Below, one piece after another: positions 18,194 through 25,311 of a stretch of DNA of 25,311 nucleotides. The notes beneath the pieces are model-generated. The model saw only the letters and a list, made by a program, of their open reading frames with translations, was not told the DNA's origin and ran no database searches. Both the position numbers and the translations under genes were made by a program. Each line of letters begins with the position of its first letter. Position 1 is the stretch's first letter. The stretch is from Tritrichomonas musculus (taxonomy: Eukaryota; Parabasalia; Tritrichomonadida; Tritrichomonadidae). The DNA lies in NCBI GenBank assembly GCA_039105265.1, contig JAPFFF010000349.1, positions 1-25,311 on the forward strand, written 5' to 3'.

Positions 18194-18301
18194 TAAAAAA
18201 CGATTATTTTCCTTTCAATTTTATTATTATTCTTTTTTTTTTTTTGGTGAAGTGTTCTCCTTCCCAAACCCACATTCTCCTCCCAAACCGACGGTACTAT
18301 A

Positions 18302-18744
18302 GTTTATAAAAAATAAAGTACTCAAAAAATGAAATTAGCAATATAAAGAAATCCAACGTCACGATTCCAGATTTTTTTATTTATTTCATAATAAGATTTC
18401 AAAATAAAACTAGTTGATCAGCCTATTTTTCCAACTTTTGCCTATTGATCTAATGAATGTTCCTTATCATATCTTCATTCTTGGAAATATTTAAGAGCAA
18501 GCAAACACGAAATATTATAACTTATTGTTTTTTATCAACCTTGCTCCAATCAAGATTTTTTTTAATAATGATATTAGTTATAAAACACTCGTTCTTTCAT
18601 TCACTTTTTGAAAGATTTAAAATTGAATACTTTACCTTAATAAGCTCTTTTTTTATAATCTTATTGCCATACGAAATTTTTGAAATAAAAAATAAATTTT
18701 CTGAAAAATTTCAATTTGTGAAATGTTCCGTTTATTAAAATATC
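18302..18744. other. Intergenic gap, upstream of the Ser-Pro gene
   Basis: AT-rich DNA between element A and the next gene. A 93-codon Phe/Ile-rich frame (18457-18738) is low complexity and probably not a gene. The promoter of the downstream gene must lie here. An in-frame TAA at 18736-18738, two codons before the ATG at 18745, fixes the start. Confidence 0.5.
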
Positions 18745-19785
18745 ATGAATGAAAATCAGCAATATATCTTAGAAGAAGAGGAAGAAGATAAAGAAGTAAG
18801 CCAATTTAATAATACATCAGATGTATTTTCCCTTTTAAGTAATATAAAACAACCTCAAATTATTGATGAGGAAGCTGCTAGCCAAAGCGAATTAAGTCCA
18901 GATGCTTACGCACTTTCAGAGGTTATAAAACAATTATTGCCGCTCTTAAATGGAAGTTGTGAACTTTATTCAGATCTTCGCCAAAGATTTGTTGAACAGA
19001 AATTAAAACAATTTCATTTCTCAATTCATTCTGAAGTAATTGCAGATGTTGAGCCTAATTCTTCTCAATTTAATTTCGGAAATATGGATAAACTTAAAGA
19101 ATCATTGATTAAAATAGCTGTACAACTAAAACAATTCAAAGTTGAAAATGCAAACGCAAAGATACAACAAGATCTAGCAGTTAAACAATTGCAAAACGAA
19201 AACCAGAGTTTGAGAGAAGAATTATCAAGTTTAAGGCAAGCACAATTTGTTGGATCTTCATCATTTTCTTCGCCTGAAAAAGCTAGTTCAAGCCAAGTAA
19301 CATTTCAATCAATGGTAATAACACCTAGAATGACACGGATAGATCAATCACCACAATCACCAGATTATTCGTCAGCTTCATCTTCATTATCACCAACATC
19401 AAACAAGTCTTCATTATCACCAAAACCTAATAATTCATCTTCATCAAGAGCCAATAATTCTTATTTAATGTCGCCAAACCTTCATGATAGCTCGTCAATG
19501 TCCCCAAGACCCAAAAACCATTCTTCTGCTTCACCAAACCCTAATAACTATTCTTCCGCATCACAAAACCCGAATAAATATTCTTCTACATCACCAAAAC
19601 CCAATAACTATTCTTCCGTATCGCCAAAACCGAATAATTATTCTTCAGAATCATCAAAACCGAATAATTATCCTTCAGCATCACCAAAAGCGAATAACTC
19701 TTCTTCGGTATCACCAAGACCAAGCCATTCGTCTTCGGTATCACCGAAACCCAATCAATCGTCATCATCTTCAAACCTGAAATAA
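18745..19785 (+). CDS. Coiled-coil protein with a Ser-Pro decapeptide tail
   Basis: A 346-residue protein I cannot assign. The N-terminus is very acidic (ILEEEEEDKE). Residues 50-100 look like a small helical domain, and 112-168 form a coiled coil with a leucine-rich LQNENQSLREELSSL core. From about 170 on the protein is Ser/Pro/Asn-rich and unstructured. Residues 251-340 are nine in-register 10-residue repeats of the type S-x-S-P-K-P-N-N-Y-S, with looser copies before them. Each repeat offers a Ser-Pro site next to a basic residue, typical of proline-directed (CDK/MAPK-type) phosphorylation and of microtubule- or polymerase-CTD-like tails. It is 273 bases upstream of CLASP on the same strand, which suggests but does not show a cytoskeletal role. 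Confidence 0.8.
   Translation: MNENQQYILEEEEEDKEVSQFNNTSDVFSLLSNIKQPQIIDEEAASQSELSPDAYALSEVIKQLLPLLNGSCELYSDLRQRFVEQKLKQFHFSIHSEVIADVEPNSSQFNFGNMDKLKESLIKIAVQLKQFKVENANAKIQQDLAVKQLQNENQSLREELSSLRQAQFVGSSSFSSPEKASSSQVTFQSMVITPRMTRIDQSPQSPDYSSASSSLSPTSNKSSLSPKPNNSSSSRANNSYLMSPNLHDSSSMSPRPKNHSSASPNPNNYSSASQNPNKYSSTSPKPNNYSSVSPKPNNYSSESSKPNNYPSASPKANNSSSVSPRPSHSSSVSPKPNQSSSSSNLK
19495..19764 (+). repeat. Nine 30-bp repeats encoding a Ser-Pro decapeptide
   Basis: Nine consecutive 30-bp units, built around TCACCAAAACCxAATAA(C/T) and TCTTC, without any length change. The register of 10 residues is kept exactly across residues 251-340. Third-position and single-residue changes show that the array is not brand new. 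The low complexity also opens spurious frames on both strands. Confidence 0.85.
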
Positions 19786-20058
19786 TTCAGAATCTTTTTC
19801 ATTATGATTCACTGTTTCCGCGAATTTTATTATTTCATCTATGTGTAAATATTTTATTCCTATAAATATATTATTTCTATATTGAAAAATTTTTTTCCAT
19901 ATATTTTATTCAAACACAAAAAAACAATATAAAAACCTTTAATAACTTTTTAAAAGGGGATGGATTTTTAATTTCTCAATTTACAAAATTTTCAAAATCT
20001 TATCAAATAACGATTTTTTTTTTTTTTTTAGATTCTAAACGTACTCCAAAATCAATCA

Positions 20059-23016
20059 ATGAAACGAACCCCTCAAACATCTTCACGAAATCGATATCAA
20101 GCCGCATCCGATTTAACAATACAAAATCAACAAATGTTTGAAAACGCAGGAAACGATATTGAACCAATCGAATTAGAAGATCCATATGACGAAATCGAAT
20201 CTTTAAAGAAATTAATAGATCAAAACGCTGAGTGGGACGATCAAGTTGCAGGTATGAAACGTTTAATGGGTTTAATTAATGGCGGTGCTCTTGACAATTA
20301 TCAATTTCGCCACGATTTACCTGTGTTTTATTCTGGATGTTCTGCTGCTGTAAGAAATTTGAGGAGTGCTCTGGTTAAACAGGCTTGTTTATTAATTTGC
20401 CAACTCGCACGTGAACTTGACAGTAGTTTTGACCAACTTGGCGATTTTATTTCACCTCTTTCAACCCAGCTTTCACATGGAACGCAAATTATAGCAGATA
20501 GTTGCAAATTTGCAATTTTATGTATTGCAAAAAATTGCCCTTCTCGCAGAATATTAACATCAATAATCGATCTAGCAGGGAAAAAAGGATCATGTCCGAG
20601 ATCAGTCGCAGCAGAATCTTTTTTGGAAATTGTTTCTAATTGGAACCTTGAATCGTACAACTCATTATGGCCCAAAATCGAATCTTGCATAATTCAATTA
20701 TGTTCAGATGCATCACCCGAAACCCGTTCATTTGCTCGTGATACAATTTTAGCTCTTTCGGAAAAGGATCCTAAAAAAAGTGTTAATATTATCAATCAAC
20801 TTGATCCCAGAACTCGGAGAGCCTTCGATGAATTAGCAATTAATGTAAACAACAACGATTCAGATGATGAATTTCATCGGAAACCAATAAAAAAGCCATC
20901 GCGAGCTCCATCACCTCGTATACAAACACGGAAACTTAAACCAACTCCATCCGAAAAACGGAATCCCAGTCCAGCTCCTCAGTTAGCTTTAAAACAAAAA
21001 CAAGAATTCGAAGAACAAGAAGAAATTGGATTAAAGAGAGAAAAATTTAGCCAGCGCGAAAAAGATAACGACAACGAAACGAATGAAGGATACAAACGAC
21101 CATCAAATATTCCAACTAGGGTTAAGCCACAAATCAAACAACGACCTTCAAATTTGAACAAAAAAAATTACAATATAAATTTTGATTATGGAAATAATGA
21201 TAATTTCGATAATGACAACGAAGTTACAAATGGCAATCGCCCTTATTTATCATCACGAGCATCGCAAGCATCATCAAATACTGCACGCCCTCAATCAAAG
21301 CAATCAAACAGAATAAATCCTTCTTCGTCTTCATCTGCAAGAAGTGGGACTTCTTTTAAAAGTGCAGCACATTCAAGAGCACCTTCTGTTCAACCATCAG
21401 CAACTTCAACCAGGACAAAACAAAATTCTTCACGAGTAAATCGAGCTCCTTCTGCTTCAAAGGTAGAAACACAGATTGAAACGAAAAGAAAACAACAATA
21501 TCGAAATGAAACATTTCCTTCTCGCGGTGCTGTTGGTGCTGATAATTGTGATGATGAATTATTTAATAACAGAATATCAGAAACACCAAATCAAAGGAAG
21601 GATACATCAGCAAGCCGCAGACAATCTTTAGCACCAATGAAACCATTCTCGTCTAGAGGCAATAATAATGCAAATGATGCTATTAATACTCGCGGGACTC
21701 AAAAGAAGACGAATAGTGGTTCAGTTGCTTCATCTTCAACATCAAAGAACACTACAAAAATGCAACTTCAAAGTGGACAAGAAAGAATTTTTTTAGCTGG
21801 AATACGAAGATTAATTGAAGAAGGTGAAACAGCCGAACTTTCTGAGAATTTGACAGATGTATCACTTGGAATTTTAAAATGTTGTGTCCATTCATCACCT
21901 CAAATTCAAGCAGCTGGGTTTTCTGTTTTAAATGATTTTTTACCTGCTTTTCATGATCACTTTAAACCTAGTTTGAAGAAATTACTTGCTTTACTTAACC
22001 ATGCTGTTGAATCAAGTGCTGCTCGAACAGCAGCGACAGCACAATCCATAATTAATGATCTACCCAAATATTTTGAATGCAATGAATTAATCAAGGTTGC
22101 TCTGCAGCAACCGGCAACCTTTCCAGTTCTTCACCTACTCAGTTCATTAGTCTCTATGAGTGAAGCCTCACTAACAAATGATACTATCTGTATGCAATTA
22201 TTGCAATTCGCTTTTACTTTTCATAAAAATATTGATATGAAAATTAGACACACAACAGCTCATATAATAATGAGAGTAGAACAGAAGAATCATTCAGTTA
22301 TTAAAAAATTTTGCTCAACATTATCAGAATCTAATCGGGAATCATTCAATGATTTTATTAGTCCTTATCTACCAAACGTATCCTATACAAATACAAACAT
22401 CGATGTTCCACGTTTTGATCCGAAATTAACAATATCGTTTAGGCATAAGATTGTGGAGATTATAGAAAATGCAAACGAAAACGAATGGAACGAAGTTAGA
22501 GGGCAAGTTTATTCAGAATTAAATGAAGCAATGCAAAGCAAAGGCCAAGAAAGCGCCATTTTAAATATAGTGAAAGGAGTTCTTCAAGAAAGAGGAGTTG
22601 AAGAATTTCATCGTCTTTTACCTGGTCTTTTATTTCTCTCAAAAAGTGGGTTTAGCCCTTTAGTTAATAATATTTTTGTCATTTTAATGAAAGGAACTGA
22701 CATTTCTCAGTTCGTTTCTGCAATCATTCAAGAAGCTCAAAATTCAGAACAATCTTTAAGCGCCTCAATTGACTTAATTACACGTGTTTATGCTACAGTC
22801 AAACCGAAAGATTGCATTCAGTCCTTCCAGGTTGTTTTTCCTCTACTTAAAAAGGAATTCACAAATGAAAATGCTGAAATAAGGAAGAAAGTCGTTATGT
22901 GCCTGGTTGAAATGAAAGTTGCTGATTCAGAAACTGCGGATAAATATATAAATACTTTACTTAAATCTCAACAGAAATTAGTTGCTGTATATTATAATAG
23001 AAGAATTACTCAATAA
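20059..23016 (+). CDS. CLASP-family microtubule regulator
   Basis: A 985-residue protein recognised as a CLASP (CLIP-associating protein), which promotes microtubule rescue and stabilisation at plus ends and at kinetochores or cortex. Residues about 42-260 are a CLASP_N/TOG domain. It has the family pattern of EWDDQVAGMKRLMGLINGGA (59-77), VRNLRSALVKQACLLICQLA, the SDASPETRSFARDTILALSE helix and the closing LDPRTRRAF. Residues 261-575 are a basic, Ser/Asn/Arg-rich linker, as in other CLASPs, containing an S-N-I-P motif at 349-352 flanked by basic residues, the SxIP type that binds EB1. Residues about 578-985 form a second HEAT/TOG-like array. An in-frame TAG at 20029-20031 precedes the chosen ATG. 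No intron. Length is shorter than animal CLASPs (about 1,300-1,500) but similar to protist ones. Confidence 0.9.
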   Translation: MKRTPQTSSRNRYQAASDLTIQNQQMFENAGNDIEPIELEDPYDEIESLKKLIDQNAEWDDQVAGMKRLMGLINGGALDNYQFRHDLPVFYSGCSAAVRNLRSALVKQACLLICQLARELDSSFDQLGDFISPLSTQLSHGTQIIADSCKFAILCIAKNCPSRRILTSIIDLAGKKGSCPRSVAAESFLEIVSNWNLESYNSLWPKIESCIIQLCSDASPETRSFARDTILALSEKDPKKSVNIINQLDPRTRRAFDELAINVNNNDSDDEFHRKPIKKPSRAPSPRIQTRKLKPTPSEKRNPSPAPQLALKQKQEFEEQEEIGLKREKFSQREKDNDNETNEGYKRPSNIPTRVKPQIKQRPSNLNKKNYNINFDYGNNDNFDNDNEVTNGNRPYLSSRASQASSNTARPQSKQSNRINPSSSSSARSGTSFKSAAHSRAPSVQPSATSTRTKQNSSRVNRAPSASKVETQIETKRKQQYRNETFPSRGAVGADNCDDELFNNRISETPNQRKDTSASRRQSLAPMKPFSSRGNNNANDAINTRGTQKKTNSGSVASSSTSKNTTKMQLQSGQERIFLAGIRRLIEEGETAELSENLTDVSLGILKCCVHSSPQIQAAGFSVLNDFLPAFHDHFKPSLKKLLALLNHAVESSAARTAATAQSIINDLPKYFECNELIKVALQQPATFPVLHLLSSLVSMSEASLTNDTICMQLLQFAFTFHKNIDMKIRHTTAHIIMRVEQKNHSVIKKFCSTLSESNRESFNDFISPYLPNVSYTNTNIDVPRFDPKLTISFRHKIVEIIENANENEWNEVRGQVYSELNEAMQSKGQESAILNIVKGVLQERGVEEFHRLLPGLLFLSKSGFSPLVNNIFVILMKGTDISQFVSAIIQEAQNSEQSLSASIDLITRVYATVKPKDCIQSFQVVFPLLKKEFTNENAEIRKKVVMCLVEMKVADSETADKYINTLLKSQQKLVAVYYNRRITQ

Positions 23017-23241
23017 TCATTTTAATGTTTTGTAAATATTTGTTTTTAGAATTACTTTTATTTGATATCTTTTTCTGAGAAACATCAAAAAAAATGCCAT
23101 CAAAATTATTTTTTGTTTTTTTTTCTGAAAATTTGTCAAAAATTAAAATAAGAAGGCTTTCGTTATTCTATAATATTTGTTTTAAAAAACAAAGGAAGAG
23201 ACGAATATAAAATTAATATAAAATACTATTTCCATTACAAC
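23017..23241. other. Convergent 3' intergenic region
   Basis: A 225-bp AT-rich gap between the convergent 3' ends of CLASP (plus) and the MON2-like gene (minus). It must contain both transcript ends. Several T-rich and A-rich runs, no hairpin terminator expected in a eukaryote. Confidence 0.5.
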
Positions 23242-25311
23242 TCAATATATTAAGGCTGTGACAACTTCTGAAGCTTGACCAAGAACTTCTTTTGCAGCCT
23301 TTCTAATTTGTTCATTTGGCGAGTCGACAATTGACACAATAGATTTCATTAACATAAGAAGATGCCATTTTTGGTTGTTTTTTGGAAACTTACTATTACC
23401 ATTTGGCGGCAATCTAGATTGAGCAAGAAAGTTTAAAACTTTCAAAATTGTATTTTCATCAATATTTGGTTTCTTTGCAGCAAATGAGTCAATGAAATAC
23501 GAAATCGCATTCAATGTTAAATAGGTACAATTTTTAGAAACTTCCAAGTTAAATTTTTCAGAATTAGGATTTAAGAAATTCTTCCAAAGAAGTTCAATTA
23601 TTTCAAAATCTTGGAAATTGGACTTTACAAATTCTTTCTGTGCATTTTCACCAGCTTTGTCAATTAACATTACAAGCGCAGAATCAGCATCATGGCGAAG
23701 CGATGGCCATATTTTCTTGATTGATGTAAAACATTCAAAAACTTCGTTGGCTGATGATTGATCATAGCTGACTTTAGCTTGTAGAATAACCTTCATGAGG
23801 GGCTCAGAGGCTTTGACCATAATAAGAGGTTTACATCTTGATAGATATTGATAGTTCAATGACCCATTTAAATTTTGATTGTTTTTATTTGAATTCTTAA
23901 TATTTTCAAATACTCGAATGAGAATGTTGATTATAAAAGGACAAACAGCAGTGTTAGAACTTCCAATTGCAAATTCAACAAGCAAACCTACCATTTCATA
24001 ACCGATATTTTCATTTTCTGGTTTCATTGGGAATAATGACGGGATGGAGTCCAATGCCCTCTGCACAGTAATATGAACATATATTGGCGATACCATTTTG
24101 GTAACAATTTCGCGAATTAAAGGGAACCATTTAGGTAAAGTAGGAATTACATTTCTTTTTTTCAAAGTAGTTAGAATAACCCCGATAAGACGACCAAAAC
24201 ATGGAAATACGATTGAATTTGGATCATTAATTTTAACAAACTCTTTTGTTAATACCATTAACGAATTACGTAACAATTCTTCAGATAGATAATCCAAAGA
24301 AGAGCATTCAAAAAGGTTCTGATATAATTGGAAAGCGCTTGTAACAAGTTCTTGATTTTCACATTTTGAGCAGAAATTGGTTGACTTATCAATTAAGAGA
24401 GGTAAGAATGTCTTTTTAAAATCAGGATTTTCGTCGAATTTGGTCCAAAACGTTGAAGTATAATGAGACATTTCTTGTAACGCAAGCTCAAAATCGCCAG
24501 CTCTCTCTTTATCATTGAAATCAATGCAATTTAAAATTTGTGAAAAGCTTGATGAAACAAATCTATTGATAACTTCATTGGGGATTGTTTCAAAATTGGA
24601 ACTCATCAACGAAAAGAATGTTCTAATTGCGCATTGACTTACATCATTTCTCGTATCTTTTACTAATCTCAGAACTTCAGTTACCAAATACGCCCAGTTT
24701 TCAGATGTGTTTTCCATTACTCTAACAACTCCCCAAAGAAGATCGAATGATGATAATGAAACATTGATATCAGCTTCGTCATCAGCAAATTTAAATATAA
24801 CATCAATAAGTGGTTTCAATGAACTTTCTGGAACAAGCTGTATATAATCATTTGATATGAGGGTTAAGACACTAAATGAAAATTGTATTGTTTCGACATT
24901 ATTATCATAATTTGAGGGTTGAAGAATATTAAAAATTTGATTCCAACCTTTTTTAATGACGTTAACTTTTTCGGCGAGTAATTGGCGCAGCTGATGTAAT
25001 ATTTTTCCTTTATTAGCAATATTCAAAGACGACTGTTCTGAGACAAATTCAGAAGCCATTGTTAAGATGGCCTCTTCATCTTCTTCAGCGATGCTTCTAG
25101 ACATCATTTCGAGTAGAAGATTGAGAACATTATCATCAAATTTTTTTTCTTTAATGCTGAAATTGAAAAAAGGTTTTAAAAGATTCCAGATGATGTCGAA
25201 CCGAGAAATATTTGCTGCTACTAAAGTAGCAATGAAGTCATAGGGAAGTGGAGTAATAGCAATAACGACTTCTACAATTGACTGAACTTCGTTTGGATCA
25301 AATCTTGATGC
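23242..25311 (-). CDS. MON2-like HEAT-repeat protein, partial (5' end outside window)
   Basis: The frame stays open from the stop at 23242 to the right edge, giving about 690 residues without a necessary start inside the window. The Met-Met at 25107 is therefore probably internal. The protein is all-helical and HEAT/ARM-like. The block INVSLSSFDLLWGVVRVM, then W-x-x-L, then LRLVKDTRNDVSQCAIRTFFSLMSSN matches the C-terminal region of MON2, the Golgi/endosome scaffold related to the large Arf-GEFs (BIG/GBF) but lacking a Sec7 domain. GWNQIFNILQ, shortly upstream, matches the HDS-type motif that MON2 shares with these Arf-GEFs. MON2 works with Dopey and a flippase in retrograde endosome-to-Golgi transport. 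A BIG/GBF C-terminal half is the main alternative, and the missing N-terminal part would settle it. Confidence 0.65.
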   Translation of the reverse strand, partial: ASRFDPNEVQSIVEVVIAITPLPYDFIATLVAANISRFDIIWNLLKPFFNFSIKEKKFDDNVLNLLLEMMSRSIAEEDEEAILTMASEFVSEQSSLNIANKGKILHQLRQLLAEKVNVIKKGWNQIFNILQPSNYDNNVETIQFSFSVLTLISNDYIQLVPESSLKPLIDVIFKFADDEADINVSLSSFDLLWGVVRVMENTSENWAYLVTEVLRLVKDTRNDVSQCAIRTFFSLMSSNFETIPNEVINRFVSSSFSQILNCIDFNDKERAGDFELALQEMSHYTSTFWTKFDENPDFKKTFLPLLIDKSTNFCSKCENQELVTSAFQLYQNLFECSSLDYLSEELLRNSLMVLTKEFVKINDPNSIVFPCFGRLIGVILTTLKKRNVIPTLPKWFPLIREIVTKMVSPIYVHITVQRALDSIPSLFPMKPENENIGYEMVGLLVEFAIGSSNTAVCPFIINILIRVFENIKNSNKNNQNLNGSLNYQYLSRCKPLIMVKASEPLMKVILQAKVSYDQSSANEVFECFTSIKKIWPSLRHDADSALVMLIDKAGENAQKEFVKSNFQDFEIIELLWKNFLNPNSEKFNLEVSKNCTYLTLNAISYFIDSFAAKKPNIDENTILKVLNFLAQSRLPPNGNSKFPKNNQKWHLLMLMKSIVSIVDSPNEQIRKAAKEVLGQASEVVTALIY

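Larger units (their letters stand above)
14672..18299. mobile_element. Element A: TA-flanked inverted-repeat transposon
   Basis: A 3,628-bp element flanked by TA (14670-14671 and 18300-18301), starting TAGTACCGTCGGTTTGGG and ending with its complement. Terminal repeats are about 148 bp (left 14672-14819; right 16281-16324 continued at 18196-18299). The right repeat is interrupted by transposon B. Removing B leaves about 1.76 kb. The interior (about 14862-16279) is AT-rich and has no frame I trust: the 94-codon minus-strand frame at 15538-15822 is low complexity and matches nothing I know. A is therefore probably a decayed or non-autonomous Tc1/mariner-type element, inferred from the TA target. 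Confidence 0.75.

Noticed and set aside
18457-18738. 93-codon frame upstream of the Ser-Pro gene
   Set aside because: Low-complexity Phe/Ile/Leu/Lys composition, no recognisable domain, and it ends a few bases before the next start.
19484-19780. Overlapping open frames on both strands across the Ser-Pro repeat region
   Set aside because: They arise because a 30-bp repeat has no stop in several frames; their products are low-complexity and the decapeptide frame continues a plausible coiled-coil protein.
20005-20031. Poly-T run ending in AG just before CLASP as a 3' splice site
   Set aside because: The run lies in the leader, parabasalid introns use a distinct extended 3' motif with a branch sequence not seen here, and no upstream donor or exon is evident.

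Overview
The window is AT-rich eukaryotic DNA carrying compact, single-exon genes on both strands, separated by very AT-rich intergenic DNA. An intraflagellar-transport gene (IFT46), a CLASP microtubule regulator, a MON2-like Golgi/endosome scaffold, a lysosomal-type PQ-loop transporter and an M18 aminopeptidase indicate a flagellated protist. Lack of introns, short leaders, abundant TA-target DNA transposons with CENP-B/pogo-type transposases and a Polinton (Maverick) relic fit a parabasalid such as Trichomonas or Tritrichomonas best. That placement is an inference from gene and transposon content, not from a marker gene.

Layout. At 0.6-4.0 kb are three host genes: IFT46 (minus), a divergently transcribed coiled-coil protein of unknown function (plus), and a PQ-loop transporter (minus). 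From 4.6 to 9.5 kb is a repeat-rich island. It holds a ~100-bp tandem array split by a 453-bp element made mostly of Polinton-type terminal repeat, a 124-bp tandem repeat, a GC-rich hairpin, the 3' part of a pogo-like DDE transposase gene, and the broken right end of a Polinton whose terminal repeat matches the 453-bp element in inverted orientation. At 9.8-12.9 kb are two minus-strand host genes, a 550-residue coiled-coil protein and an aspartyl aminopeptidase. From 13.1 to 18.3 kb is a second island containing four TA-flanked elements: two MITE-like elements, and a 3.6-kb inverted-repeat element (here 'A') whose right terminal repeat is interrupted by a pogo-like transposon (here 'B') with apparently perfect 214-bp terminal repeats. 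At 18.7-25.3 kb are three host genes: a Ser-Pro decapeptide-repeat protein (plus), CLASP (plus), and a MON2-like protein (minus) that runs off the right edge.

The host genes do not form an operon or a single pathway. Several act in the cytoskeleton and flagellum (IFT46, CLASP) or endomembranes (MON2-like, PQ-loop protein), and two coiled-coil proteins plus the Ser-Pro protein could be cytoskeletal but are unassigned. I saw no rRNA, tRNA or CRISPR. I did not find a clear new multi-gene system. The most unusual structures are the nested transposon at 14.7-18.3 kb and the solo Polinton-like terminal-repeat element at 4.7-5.2 kb.
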